Below are positions 1 through 11,877 of a DNA stretch of 64,000 bases, piece after piece; positions within the stretch are counted from its first letter, which is position 1, and each line of letters begins with the position of its first letter. Made by a program: the position numbers and the translations under genes. The notes under the pieces were generated by a model. The model made no database searches. It was not told the origin of the DNA and was given only the letters and a program-made list of their open reading frames with translations. The stretch covers positions 474,500 to 538,499 of the forward strand of contig MNCI01027230.1 of the NCBI GenBank assembly GCA_015680685.1, given 5' to 3'. Source of the DNA: Gnetum montanum. Taxonomy: Eukaryota; Streptophyta; Gnetopsida; Gnetales; Gnetaceae.

Positions 1-216
1 CGGGCATGCACTGGGAAAATAATCTAACTTCTATGGAAACAAAATGCAAGGGCTTCGCTATAATTAACTAGAAAGGTGCCTAAATGAGGCAGAAGGCCCT
101 CTTATTTATAGGCCGGGATAGGCGGTTGCGTAAACGGGGCCACGTCGACGGGGCCGTGTATACGGGGCCCCGTATACGCAGCCTAGTCAACGCATCAACT
201 ATATAGCGCTTCATCA
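1..216 (-). repeat. Partial LTR of a gypsy-type element (left end cut by the window)
   Basis: This stretch resembles the interior and outer edge of the LTRs of element A at 38,037-45,215. Shared pieces in the same order are CGGGCA(T/C), a block like GGAAATTATTCTATCT, TTCGCTA, then TTATTTATAG at 102-111. Read on the minus strand the last piece is a TATA box (CTATAAATAA). Between it and the terminal CATCA at 211-216 lies a GC-rich field of dyads, including a perfect 20-bp palindrome at 158-177. The rest of the LTR lies left of the window. It could be a 5' LTR or a solo LTR. Confidence 0.6.
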
Positions 217-790
217 GTGGCCTTTTGTTTTTGTTTTTTCCTCAGAGGGGTGGGGGTGTGCAAGGAAGGGAGGGGAAGGGTGCGATGTGTGGAGATTGTG
301 TCAAACCTCAGAAAAATGAATAATAATTAAAATAATACAAAGTAGATCAAATCATTGAGATAGAAGTAAGAGTCAAGAATCAAAACCAACCATTTTGGAC
401 ATACCTTTTTAAGTTTTCATCCTTAAAAACAATATTGAAAAACCTCTCCTTTGGGGTAGGAAAAGCATGAGGCCTTACGCTTGCTCAAAGGCATCCTTAT
501 GAATTTTAATTTATTACTAAAGGATTTCTTAGAAAGAGAGGAACTCTTTAAAGATAGAAGAAAATATCAATTAGAAATAACAAGCAAATAGTAATAAAAG
601 TTGATAGCTTTCCAAATTTAAGCCTCAAAATATAAAAAGAAATTAACATGGTGGGAAAAACAACTCAAGTATAACATGAATATATGTGCTTAAGGATATA
701 TATAGTATTTTCATATAGCTCAAGCATAACATAATACTTTCAACATGTTGCTTAGAATTGAACATGTGACCTTTAAAACATAACTTACAA
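217..790. other. AT-rich spacer, no gene seen
   Basis: There is a purine-rich G-run tract at about 241-295, then AT-rich sequence without a credible ORF, RNA gene or recognisable element. Confidence 0.5.
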
Positions 791-792
791 AT

Positions 793-925
793 AAGGTGTT
801 AGCCTAGTGGTAAAACTTTTAATTTAGTCATTCCAAGTTATAGGTTTGATTCTAGTGCTCAATATTAAGTTATAAAGTTCTAATTTAACTATATGTAAAG
901 TTTCATGTTCAAACACCCACTACCT
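793..925 (+). mobile_element. tRNA-derived SINE-like copy 1
   Basis: A pol III A-box-like motif TAGCCTAGTGG (800-810) is followed 43 bp later (start to start) by a B-box-like GGTTTGATTCT (843-853), then a tail containing AAGTTATAAAGTTCT. The same boxes with identical spacing and a related tail occur at 1,475-1,528, which argues for a repeated SINE rather than a tRNA gene. No cloverleaf can be folded. The 3' end is uncertain. Confidence 0.5.
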
Positions 926-1059
926 TAGAATTTGCACCTCTCCCACTTGTATGCATTGAACTTGATGTTTATTGATAGGCTAGTATTCTATTAGCAGGAT
1001 AGGGGGTGGCATAGGGAAGAGGGGGTGGATGTGGTGGGGGCCATGGTGAGGTGGGATTG

Positions 1060-1150
1060 TTAAAACCTCGAAATAATCATAATATAGGTACATCCTAAGA
1101 TATATAGTATGATTAGAACTTTATAACTTAGCATTGGCCAACAAAATTAA
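1060..1150 (+). repeat. Dispersed repeat, copy 1 (partner near 21,345)
   Basis: The words CATCCTAA(G/T)ATATATAGT, then GATTA, then AACTTTATAACTTAGCATTG occur here and at 21,345-21,440 in the same order and orientation, about 20 kb apart. The element type is not recognised. Confidence 0.55.
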
Positions 1151-1365
1151 ATCCATTGCTAAAGATATGAGATGAATTTCATAAGCTTGTATTAAGACTT
1201 TGCAAAGTTGAATAAAGTAAGAAAACAATGATCAATATGAATAGAAAGGAACCTCTACAAACTACAATGTTTATCCAAGGTAGAGGCAACTTATCCAATA
1301 TTTAGTCATCAACTATCACCTTATTACACTTTTTATGATATCATGATGTCTTTCCTTATTACTTT

Positions 1366-1600
1366 TTATGAGGTGTTCTATTAGGTAGCACTAAGTTATA
1401 AACTTCTATAAATCTTGGAGTGGACCTATGTTTCACTTGTTTTAGGTTCCAAGACCCTCACTTTTATGAGGTGTTAACCTAGTGGTATGAGTCTTGGCTT
1501 GGTAACCCTAGGTCATAGGTTTGATTCTACTAGGTAGCATTGAGTTATAAACTTCTATAAATCTTAGGGTGTACCTACGTTTCACTTATCTCGGGTTCCA
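1366..1600 (+). mobile_element. tRNA-derived SINE-like copy 2 with an extra tail copy
   Basis: The A-box-like TAACCTAGTGG (1,475-1,485) and the B-box GGTTTGATTCT (1,518-1,528) are followed by a tail with TAGCATTGAGTTATAAACTT and GTTTCACTTATCT. The tail also appears just upstream, at about 1,380-1,463, without the boxes. So this is either a head-to-tail pair with a truncated first copy or an internal duplication. Copy 1 lies at 793-925. Confidence 0.5.
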
Positions 1601-2800
1601 ACACTACCCCTTCCCTACTTCTCCCTTTCTCCCTACCACCCACCTCCCCCACACCCTTCATTGCTCTACACCTCCTATTGCCCCTTGCCCACCTCCCCAC
1701 CCACCCCCTCTCTAAATTGTATGTATCATAGTTATATTTCCAATTAGACCTTCTTCTGTTTTACTTATCTTGTGTTCCAACACATTTAGTTAAGTTGTAT
1801 GTAACCTTGTTATATTTCCAGTCACTCCTTCCTCACTATCATATCAATTTTATATTAGCTAGATGGTTAGCTCATACAACTTTGTATTAAAAGGTACTAT
1901 ATTCAACTTGTGATGTCAAAACTTCTTTGTACTAGGCATATCCTAAACACTACTATACTCACTAACACATTTGAAAGTACCTTGGAAAAAAATTATGTTT
2001 TCTAAATCTACTCAAGGTTTAACTAAAAGTTTACTAAGGCAACATGTATGCCACCTTTCTCAAACAAAATTATGTTTTCTAGTTATACCACCCAAGGTTT
2101 AAGCCTAGGTGGCTAGAGACGACATTTATGCTTCATGTGTTTTGCATAAATGTTGGGTAACTAGATAAAAACCTTCCCTTAAGATGTCTTAACCAACATG
2201 CTAAAAGTGCATATAAATCTATACTTAGACTTATGCTTGTACCGTTTTTTATTTTTTATGTTCCTTAAGCTAGAGCCATACTTCTAGCTTAACTATCAAA
2301 TAGGGAAATCTAGAAACAAAACCTAGATCATCGAAACATCCAACATTATAAACAAGAAAAATTTCTCCCTAGTGACATAAGCTTGGTCATCAACATCATT
2401 TCTCCCATGATTTGCACACAACCGGCAAACAAATATTACTATTTAGAACTCCCACTAACAACACCATTAACGGTACAACCCACTCTCAAATTTTAATGGG
2501 TCATTTCCCAGGATAAGCCAACCTTAACCCTTTCTCACAAATCCATATATTAAAAAAAAAAAGAAAAACAAAAAAACCCTAAGTACATGCAAATCCAATT
2601 TCCTATATTTGCACCAGACAAACTCATTAAAAGTCCTTAAAAATGGTTGGGGAAAAAAAACAAAAGAAAAAACACCTGCCAACCACAATACGTCAGCAAA
2701 AGATTTTAAAAAGAGCCCAGATTCAACAGCTCAACAAAAAATAAAACTAAAATAAATAAAAGAAAAGATAATAGGCTGGGACCACGCTGTTTTTCGAAAA
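1601..2800. other. Spacer upstream of the 14-3-3 gene
   Basis: A C-rich, pyrimidine-biased stretch (about 1,600-1,710) is followed by AT-rich sequence and A-tracts (about 2,550-2,760). No coding region or RNA gene was found. The last few hundred bases may hold promoter elements of the gene downstream, but no specific site can be named. Confidence 0.5.
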
Positions 2801-2982
2801 AAAGACGCCACCGTGTGATGGTGCCAACACTGGATCGGGATCAGCGTAACAGGAGCCGTCGGATCCGGGCCAGTCTCACGGCAGCCGTTGATGAGCGGGA
2901 ACACGTGGCCCTCCAGTTATATCGGGGAGTGCGAGGGTTTGCAAAAATTCTAAAATCGCTGCGTTTCTTCCAAATCTCGGCT

Positions 2983-2989
2983 TATAAAT
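2983..2989 (+). promoter_or_regulatory. Candidate TATA box of the 14-3-3 gene
   Basis: TATAAAT lies 155 bp upstream of the start codon. The surrounding GC content rises compared with the AT-rich spacer, as expected of a plant core promoter. Transcription would begin near 3,015-3,025, just at the GCT repeat. Confidence 0.55.
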
Positions 2990-3020
2990 CAATGTCGTTC
3001 TTGCATTTACATTCATTTTA

Positions 3021-3038
3021 GCTGCTGCTGCTGCTGCT
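3021..3038 (+). repeat. (GCT)6 microsatellite in the predicted 5' UTR
   Basis: Six perfect GCT triplets lie about 35 bp downstream of the TATA box and 100 bp upstream of the ATG, so probably in the 5' leader. Confidence 0.8.
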
Positions 3039-3137
3039 ATTCTGATTTCGTCCGATATCGGTTTTTGTGTCTGCTTTGCGCGATTTTTTTTCGTCGATTT
3101 CTAGGCGGTTTAGTTGAGATTTGATCAGATTTGCAGA

Positions 3138-5392
3138 ATGAGTACCGAGAAGGAGAGGGAGAATCACGTCTACATGGCCAAGCTCGCGGAGCAGGCCGAG
3201 CGCTACGATGGTACGGTGGCTCTTTCCCCTATTTTTGTGCATCCGCATTTTGATTTTCGTTGCCGATTTCAAGTTTCTTTGAGGATTCGAAGATTCGAGA
3301 TTTGTGAGAGATTATGAGATTTTCGAGAGGTTGTTTCTTTTTTCGCTTGTTTGTGTTTGTTTTTTGCGTCTTGATGCCTTTTGCTTTGAGGCTCGGTTGT
3401 TGTTTTTCTTTTTCAAGGGTTTGGTTTAGGACTTTTCTTTCCTGGTTAGTTTATGTCTTTATGTTCGTGGTAGATGCTTTCTATACTGTTTGCCGTTTAT
3501 GGTTAATTCAACTGCTGTGTTTTGGATTTTATGCATTTTAAAGTAAGTTTTTGCTGCTTTTGAAACTTTTTGGGTTGTGTTTTTTTCTTCAAACGATAAG
3601 TAAGTGGCCTCAGGTTTTGGAGTTCAATGCATCTTTCCTTTTATATTGTTCTCTTTGCTTTATGCGAGCTACATTTTCATTTTCCTGCATGGTTTTTGAA
3701 CTTTGACCAAATATTAGATTCTGTGTTACAACAAGATTTTTGCCTTTTCTGTTAATTTTTTAAATATATCACTAACCGGTGCATCTGACGCGGTATCTGT
3801 CTTAACTTTTTTAATATACAAGTTTCTCTTAGCATTTTTCTTGTACGAGGATTACCTGTCTGGACATTGACAGAGGTCTTGGGTCTCATTTTGTTGTTGT
3901 TGTTTTCTTTTAATGCTTGCGTCGGTTTTGCATGAAGTTATATAAGCGATGCACAGATCAAATTGTACTGGATAAAAAATGACAACTTTCTTAATTTAAA
4001 CACAACAATTCAAGCAAAAATTTATGATGCTAACGGCCTTTGTTTTAATGATTTCAAGCTTAGGAAAGTGTTGCCTAATTTTGAAAATATGTTACTGGTG
4101 ATATAGAAGTAATCTTCTCTGAATGTTATGTTATTAACTTGTTTTATGGGATCCAGAAATGGTGGATGCCATGAAGAAAGTTGCAAAATTAGACGTGGAG
4201 TTGACAGTTGAGGAGAGAAATTTGCTTTCGGTTGGCTACAAAAATGTGATCGGCGCCAGGAGGGCTTCGTGGAGGATAATGTCTTCTATTGAACAAAAGG
4301 AAGAGGCAAAAGGTAATGAAGTGAATGTGAAGCGAATTAGAGATTACAGGCATAAAGTTGAAAACGAGCTTTCAAAAATTTGTGATGATATATTGAATAT
4401 CATTGACACGCATCTTATTCCATCTTCCAACACTGGCGAGTCTATGGTATTCTATTACAAAATGTAAGTTGGTTTTGCTTTAAAAGTGTTTTCTCAAGCT
4501 AAATTAGAATATGTTTTTCAATCTTTTCATTGCAGTTGCAAGTTTTGACCTTCAGATTCTTATTTGTATTTTATATTTTGGGAGAGTTATCTATTTTTAC
4601 ATGAAGATTTTAAATGTGTATTATATGATGTCAGGAAGGGTGATTACTACCGTTACCTCGCGGAATTCAAAACTGGTAGCGAAAGGAAGGCTGCTGCTGA
4701 TCAAGCATTAGAGGCGTACCAGGTAAAGTAGTGTTTTGCAATTCATGATTTAATCGTTCAGGGTTAATTTATTTGAAGGGGTATGTTTGCCCATGGTAAA
4801 TATTGTCAACCGTGTGAAGCTAAGATGATGATATAACTTACTATTCAATAATTTTTTCAGACCGCCTCGACCACAGCAACTGCTGATTTGCCTCCAACTC
4901 ATCCGATAAGGCTTGGCCTCATTCTGAACTTTTCTGTGTTCTACTATGAAATTCTTAACTCTCCTGAAAGGTGTGATTTACAATAATTTTAACACAGATC
5001 TTTATGCTCATGCTCAGTTTCACTGTGAACATAGGTTTCTACATTTATTCATATTGTTCTTAATATGACATCTATATTTTATTGCAGGGCCTGTCATTTG
5101 GCAAAACAGGCTTTTGATGAAGCTATTGCAGAACTGGATACATTGAGTGAAGAATCATACAAGGATAGTACTCTTATAATGCAACTTCTTAGAGACAATC
5201 TAACCCTGTGGACTTCAGATTTACAGGATGAAACAGGTATGCGCTATCTTAGCGGTGTCATTTATTGACCAACTGAAATTCTTTACCCTTTGATTACATG
5301 AATATGTTCCGTTTCTTGAACAACTTATTACTTGCACAGGCGAAGATCAGTCTAAAGCTGAAGAAACGAAACCAGAAGAAGCCGATGTATGA
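3138..5392 (+). CDS. 14-3-3 protein, six exons, epsilon-like group
   Basis: Exons are 3138-3210, 4157-4463, 4635-4722, 4861-4970, 5088-5236 and 5340-5392. All introns are GT-AG and phases join cleanly to give 259 residues, normal for plant 14-3-3s. 14-3-3 proteins are dimeric cytosolic and nuclear adaptors that bind phosphoserine or phosphothreonine motifs on client enzymes, transporters and transcription factors. Signature 1 [11 protein letters not shown] (45-55) and signature 2 starting [11 protein letters not shown] (217-) are intact. The phosphopeptide groove is complete: K53, R60, R133, Y134, N179, V182, N230 and W234. The SVGYKNV form, and the lack of the extra residues that non-epsilon plant members carry before ELTVEERN, point to the epsilon-like group. 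The C-tail is acidic ([12 protein letters not shown]). Odd residues are I177 within L-I-L-N, where family members have A, and M in ESMVFYYKM. The chosen ATG opens the conserved [16 protein letters not shown] start. Confidence 0.95.
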
Positions 5393-5800
5393 ATGTTTTA
5401 GTTGTACTTAATTATTTTAATTGATGACTATTCTTTATATTATGCCAAATGTATTGCTATTACGTTTCTGTAGTGATACATCATTGGCTTTTTCTGAAGC
5501 TGTAGTCGATAAGCTGTTTATTTATCCTTAACTAGAAGTAATTTGTCATTGCTTACGTGTGATGCAGCACTAGAGCATATGAAGAGAGGGATTATGCAGT
5601 TTAGACACTGTTGATGCATCATTCGGCTGCAGTTTATTTCTATTAGCTGATGTGTATAGATATGTCTAGTTATTGGGTAGGTCACGTAGTTAACCAGACG
5701 GAATGTGTAGAATCTAGTTGTTTTGTATGGACTTGAAGAGCAATGGATAAATTATGAAAATTGTTTAGGTCTTTGTTGCGAATGGCTTTATTTAGAAAGC
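5393..5800 (+). other. Probable 3' UTR of the 14-3-3 gene, with a possible alternative last exon
   Basis: The stop codon overlaps a GTATGA sequence that could also serve as a 5' splice site (5,387). A matching acceptor TGATGCAG ends at 5,567, and the next codons are CAC TAG. Splicing there would change the C-terminus only from EEADV to EEADH. AT-rich sequence with AATGGATAAATTATG near 5,740-5,755 could hold the polyadenylation signal. The true 3' end cannot be fixed from sequence alone. Confidence 0.45.
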
Positions 5801-5895
5801 TACTGCAAGACATATTTGTGATTATTGCCTTTAATGCTATCCATTGTTCACAAATCATTCAAGAGTTGGACTCTTTATTCACTGTTAGAATTAGA

Positions 5896-6334
5896 GTACC
5901 AAAAATTTATTTTGTTGGATCTTGAATTTGTTTTACGCAAGTGTTTTTTTTTTCTTTTCAAAAGTTAGTTTTGTTGGTCATTTATAGATTGCTACAGGTA
6001 AAATTCACCTTGTTAACATGGGTGTATTAAAGCAGTATGCTTTGGTTCTTTGTCACTGCCAAATCTTAAATGGTGCATTGACCCTGAATTCTTTCAAGAA
6101 TATTCAGGATGCTGTACCGAAAATTTATTTTGTTGGATCTTGAATTTGTTTTACGCAAGTGTTTTTTTTTCTTTTCAAAAGTTAGTTCTGTTGGTCATTT
6201 ATAGATTGCTACAGGTAAAATTCACCTTGTTAATATGGGTGTATTAAAGCAGTATGCTTTGGATCTTTGTTACTGCCAAATCTTAAATGGTGCATTGACC
6301 CTGAGTTCTTTCAAGAATATTCAAGATGCCGTAC
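5896..6334. repeat. 218-bp tandem duplication (two copies)
   Basis: Copy 1 (5,896-6,113) and copy 2 (6,114-6,334) both run from GTACC(A/G)AAAATTTATTTTG to TATTCA(G/A)GATGC(T/C). By eye they differ at only a few positions, so the duplication is young compared with the decayed repeats elsewhere. It is not coding. It lies just beyond the 14-3-3 3' region. Confidence 0.9.
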
Positions 6335-8460
6335 AAGCAGCTCTTGCTAACAATTTTAAATTTATATGATTTTTTATTTTGTTTTGCAGATTTCTTTATG
6401 ATTTATATAGCTTCTCTTGCTGTAGCATATATTTTGCAAGTTTTTACTTGATTCATATGATTGCCACGTTTCCTTGGCCATTGCATTGTGGTTCCATTGG
6501 TGATTTTTGTATCTGTTTTGGAATCCAGATCCAAAAGGTGATCTTCTGCATATTTTAAAGCGATGTATATCTAATTTATACCTGGATTTTAAGGTTTTAA
6601 AGTGATTATTTTCTCCTACATGAACGTACATGACCTGTAAATACAGGTCTGGGCTCTTGAATTTTTTGTTGTTTCTCTCGAGGTTTGATAATTCTGACGT
6701 TTTTTCATGAGCTTGGGTTTGGTTTATGGTGTTTGCAACTTTGATAGAGTTTTTTAAAATTTTTTTATTAGTATTTAAATCTTTTCTTTTTGGTTTTTAT
6801 GAAATCATTATTTCCATTTTACATTATCTCTCTATCCTCTCTGTTTATTTGTAATTTTGTCAAATCATCTTCAATCTTGTTTTTCAGTCTTTTTTTTCAT
6901 CCTCCTGTTCCTGGAATATTATATGAATATACATAAATTGTCGTCGTTTCTTTTCATCCTCCTATTCCTGGAATAGTGAATACATGAATGTATACGAATT
7001 GCAAATAGGTAGGGGTGCTGTCTATTTGAATTTTTTTAGCTGTTGCTCTTTGGGTTTGATAAATATGGCGTATTTTTCTGTTTGGTTGAATCTTGTTGAA
7101 TTTGTTGCTGGCCATGGATATCTTGTGTTTATTTTTAGATTCACCAGGCTTGGTGAGAAATGTTTGGCAGATGCGAAAAGTGGCTTTTTACTGTATCAAT
7201 TTTTGACGGCTGATTAATTTTTACAATACTTGTTGTTTTTTATCCTCCATAGATGTACAACCACGATGGTCCTAACTATTCCAAGTATGAAATGGATCTA
7301 GTCAAGTCATACGACAACAAAGTCGACAGTTCCAAATATAAAATGGGTCTAAAAGCGAAAACAAATGAATTTGTAGTACCAGTGATATTTTGTTGTCACA
7401 AGTGTGAAGAGGATGAAGAAATCTGAGAGTTATTGCCCTTTCTAGTTGGTTTTGTCTACAAGCTCGTGTCTTACCATGTTTTCTAAATGAGGATCTGTTA
7501 AAGAAGACACTATATAAAAGATTGAATGAATACTAGCAAATTTAGAAACACAGATGTTTAGTATGCCCTGCCGCGGGCTTATATAGATGGGCTACCTTAA
7601 GTTTAGGAAAGTAAATCTACATGGTCAAATGATTATTATCTAGTGGTTCATGTTTTTTTGGGTCTGAGAGTTTCCATGAATAGGTGAAAACTAAACTTCT
7701 TTGGAGTACTAGGTTGTGGAGTATTTTTGCCAGGGTTAAATCTAATCAAAGTACGTTTTATTGAAGGTTGCCAAAATAGTGCATATGTTGCTCATAAATC
7801 TATATATGTTCATAAGTTTTTGGGAGTTCCATGGAAAACTTTTAAAGGTTTTTTTTTTAAAGTTGAACTATAAGAGTAGGGTGCAAACATTGTTAATTGG
7901 TAATTTTAATTTGTATGGTAGAAAGAAGCAATAACTATTTTTCTTATTTGCACAATTTTCCAACATGTTTCTTGACCAATCGGTTAATGGGGGTAGGAAG
8001 TTTATTTATTTCTATTTTTTCTAATTTTAAAAATATTCTTGAATCTATGATGTAGGCTTCTTGTATGTTAGAAAGCCAAAGAAATATACATTGTCACATG
8101 GTAAGGGGCAAGACACAATTTATGGTAAGAGAAAAGGCCTACAATATTAGCTTGTAATTGTTATAGAGCATAATGCATGGTCTAGTATGCACATAGTATT
8201 GTGCATGCGAGAGCATTTATGAAATAAATTCTTAAAAAAAGAAAAAGAAAAAGGGAAAAAAGGTATGGTTTAATATGCACGCATTATTGTCTATTTCTAT
8301 GATAATGTTGTAAATTAAAAAAAGAAAAGAAAAGACTTGAACTTGCAACATTTTATTATTCTCACTGCATATTAGTAGTCTATGTGCTAGTCAAAATTAA
8401 AAATGTTTTTTTTTTACGTTATTTAAATATGTATTATAGGTTCCATCTTGCTTGCTAGGA
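6335..8460. other. AT-rich spacer, no gene seen
   Basis: No credible ORF or RNA gene. A short phrase (TTTTCATCCTCCT(G/A)TTCCTGG) is repeated at about 6,893 and 6,951. The rest is T-rich then A-rich sequence without recognised elements. Confidence 0.5.
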
Positions 8461-8607
8461 GGGTCAAACAAGAGCATGGTTCATGATAGTCATGGATATA
8501 CATGTGTTGGCACCATAATTGTTATGCAAGTGTGTTTGCCAAATGGACCCCTGTGACCAAGCGTTGGCAAATGGACCCCTTTGGCTGAACGAGGGACCCT
8601 CGTGACC

Positions 8608-11570
8608 AAATTTATAAGGTTGCAAAAGGCGGTTTGGCTGAAATTGGCCCAATCAACATATAGGCGCAAAGGTAGCGTTCTCCCTGGGAGCACCTGTGAC
8701 CAAGTGTTGGCTGAACGAGGGACCCTCGTGACCAAATTTATAAGGTTGCAAAAGGTGGTTTGGCTGAAACTGGCCCAATCAACATATAGGCGCAAAGGTA
8801 GCGTTCTCCTTGGGAGCACCTTGCATAGTTGTGCTCGCACAAGCACTTGCACGAGACTAAGTGCTGGCCCAATGGTCCCTTGTGACCAAGGATTGGCCCA
8901 ATGGACCATTGTGACCAAGGATTGGCCCAACGGACCATCGTGACCAAGGGTTGGCCCAACGGTCCCTCGTGACCAAGTGTTGGCCCAACGGTCCCTCGTC
9001 ACCTAGTGTTGGCCCAACGGTCCCTCGTGACCAAGGGTTGGCCCAACGGTCCCTCGTGACCAAGTGTTGGCCCAATTGACCCTTGTGACTAAGGGTTGGC
9101 CCAATTGACCCTTGTGACCAAGGGTTGGCCCAACGGTCCCTCGTGATCAAGTGTTGGCCCAATTGACCCTCGTGCCCAAGTGTTGGCCCAACAGTCCCTC
9201 GTGACCAAGTGTGGGCCAAATGATCCCTCGTGACCAAGGGTTGGACCAACAGACCCTCATGCCTAAGTGTTGGCCCAACGGTCCCTTGTGATCAAGTGTG
9301 GGCCAAACGGTCCCTTGTGATCAAGTGTGGGCCAAACGGTCTCTCATGACCAAGTGTTGGCCCAACGGTCCCTCATGACCAAGTGTTGGCCCAACGGTCC
9401 CTCGTGACCAAANTGCATAGCTGTGCTCGCATGAGACCAAGTGCTGACCCAACGGTCCCTCGTGACCAAGGGTTGGCCCAATCGTCCCTCGTGACCAAAT
9501 TTATAAGGGTGCAGGATGGTATGGTTGAAACTGGCCCAATCAACATATATGGGGAGAGGGTAGCGTTCTCCTTGGGAGCATCGCATGGTGCTCTCGTGAG
9601 AGTGCTCTTCATGGGAGCACCTCACATAGCTGCGTTGGCACGAGCGCTCTCACGAGGCCAAGTGTTGGCCCAATGGACCCTCGTGACCAAGCGTTGGCCA
9701 AACGGTCCCTCCTGACCAAGCGTTGAACCAACGGTTCCTCATGACCAAGTGTTGGCCCAACAGACCATCGTGACCAAGTGATGGCCCAACGGTCTCTCGT
9801 GACTAATTGTTGGCCAAACGGTCCCTTGTGACCAAGCGTTGAACCAACGGTCCCTTGTGACCAAGCGTTGAACCAATGGTCCCTCGTGACCAAGCGTTGA
9901 TCCAATAGTCGCTCACGACCAAGCGTTGACCCAACAGTCGCTCGTGACCAAATTTATAAGGGTGCAAGATGGTATGGCTAAAATTGGCCCAATCAACATA
10001 TATGGGAAGAGGTAGTGTTCTCCCTAGGGGCACCACACGGTGCTCTCCATGGGAGCACCTTGCATAGTTGCGTTGGCACGAGCGCTCTCACGAGACCAAG
10101 TGTTGGCCCAACGGACCCTCATGACGAAGTGTTGGCCCAACGGACCCTCATGACCAAGTGTTGGCCAAACGGTCCCTCATGACCAAGCGTTGAACCAACA
10201 GTCCCTCATGACCAAGTGTTGGCCCAACAGACCATCGTGACCAAGTGATGGCCCAACGGAACCTCATGACCAAGTGATGGCCCAACGGAACCTCGTGACC
10301 AAGGGTTGGCCCAACGGACCCTTGTGTCCAAGTGTTGGCCCAACGGTCCCTCGTGACCAAGTGTTGGCCCAAAGGCCCCTCGTGACCAAGTGTTGGCCAA
10401 ATGGACCCTCATGACCAAGGGTTGGCCAAATAGACCCTCGTGACCAAGGGTTGGCCCAACGGTCCCTCATGACCAAATTTATAAGGGTGCAGGATGGTAT
10501 GGCTGAAATTGGCCCAATCAACATATGTGGGGAGAGGTAGCGTTCTCCTTAGGAGCATTGCATGGTGCTTCCGTGAGAGTGCTCTCCATGGGAGCACCTC
10601 GCATAGTTGCGCTGGCACGAGCGCTCTCACGAGATCAAGTGTTGGCCCAACGGACCCTCGTGACCAAGTGTGGCCAAACAGTCCCTCGTGACCAAATTTA
10701 TAAGGGTGCAGGATGGTATGGCTGAAACTGGTCCAATCAGCATATATGGGGAGAGGTAGCGCTCTCCCTGGGAGCACTGCATGATGCTCTTGTGAGACTG
10801 CCGTCCATGGGTGCACCTCGCATAGTTGCGCTGGCACGAGCGCTCTCACGAGACCAAGTGATGGTGCACCGGACCTTTGTGACCAAGTGTTAGCCAAACG
10901 GTCCCTCGTGACCAAGCGTTGAACCAACGGTCCCTCATGACCAAGTGTTGGCCCAATAGACCATTATGACCAAGTGATGGCCCAACGGACCCTCGTGACC
11001 AACTCTTGGCCAAACGACCCTTGTGACCAAGGGTTGGCCCAATGGTCCCTCGTGACCAAGTGTTGGCTGAACGGTCCCTCATGACCAAGGGTTGGCCCAA
11101 CAGTCCCTCATGACCAAGTGTTGGCCCAACGGTCCCTCGTGATGAACGGTTGGCCAAACTGTCCCTCGTGACCAAGGCTTGGTGCAACAGTTCCTCGTGA
11201 CCAAGTGTTGGCCAAACGGACCCTCATGACCAAGCGTTGGCCCAACGGTCCCTCATGACCAAGGGTTGGCCCAACAGTCCCTCATGACCAAGTGTTGGCC
11301 CAACGGTTCCTCGTGACCAAGTGTTGGCGTAGTGGTCCCTCGTGATCAAGTGTTGGTCAAATGGACCCTTGTGACCAATGGTTGGCCCAACGGTCCTTCG
11401 TGACCAAATGTATAAGGATGCAAGATGGTATGGTTGAAACTGGTCCAATCAGCATATATGGGGAGAGGTAGCATTCTCCCTGGGAGCATCGCACGGTGCT
11501 CTCGCGAGAGTGCTCTCCATGGGAGCCCCTCGCATAGCTGCGCTGGCACAAGTACTCTCACGTGACCAAG
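8608..11570. repeat. Interspersed TATA-bearing module, seven copies in the 29-bp array
   Basis: Copies begin near 8,608, 8,734, 9,498, 9,950, 10,474, 10,693 and 11,405. The fuller ones run AATTTATAAGGGTGCA, GATGGTATGGCTGAAACTGG, CCAATCAACATATATGG, GGAGAGGTAGCGTTCTCC, then a field of GGAGC/GCTCT dyads. The first two copies are shorter. An eighth copy lies at 19,527 in the otherwise unrelated 15-bp array. Confidence 0.85.
9413..9413. other. Single N inside the 29-bp array
   Basis: One ambiguous base joins CTCGTGACCAAA to TGCATAGCTGTG. It sits inside a tandem array and drops part of the usual module, so it probably marks a collapsed or joined assembly position. The array length is therefore not reliable. 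Confidence 0.7.
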
Positions 11571-11877
11571 GGTTGGCCCAACGGTCCCTCGTGACCAAGT
11601 GTTGGCACAACGGTCCCTTGTGACCAAGTGTTGGCCAAACGGATCCTCGTGACCAATGGTTGGCCCAACGGTCCTTCGTGACCAAGTGTTGGCGCAACGG
11701 TTCCTCGTGACCAAGTGTTGGCCAAATGGACCCTCGTGACCAAGGGTTGGCCTAACGGTCCCTCATGACCAAGTGTTGGCCCAATGGTCGCTTGTGACCA
11801 ACTGTTGGGCAAACGGTTCCTTGTAACGAACTGTTGGCCAAATGGTCCCTCGTGACCAAGTGTTGGTGTACCGTCTG

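Larger units (their letters stand above)
8540..11870. repeat. 29-bp minisatellite array
   Basis: A 29-bp unit, GTGACCAAGTGTTGGCCC then AACGGTCCCTC, is tandemly repeated across about 3.3 kb with point variation. Each unit holds two dyads, GTTGG-C-CCAAC and GGTC-N6-GACC. Because 29 is not a multiple of 3, translations cycle through the three frames and give a 29-residue periodic peptide in many frames. These ORFs are artefacts. The array is broken at least seven times by a different, conserved module containing TTTATAAGG. Confidence 0.95.

Noticed and set aside
793-870. tRNA gene suggested by A and B boxes
   Set aside because: No acceptor stem, anticodon arm or cloverleaf can be folded, and there is a second copy with the same tail, so SINE-like is preferred.
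2815-3021. 68-codon ORF upstream of the 14-3-3 gene
   Set aside because: It overlaps the predicted core promoter and TATA box and has no recognisable domain.
8540-11870. CRISPR-like array of 29-bp repeats
   Set aside because: The repeats are directly adjacent without unique spacers, the context is a plant nuclear genome, and there are no cas genes.
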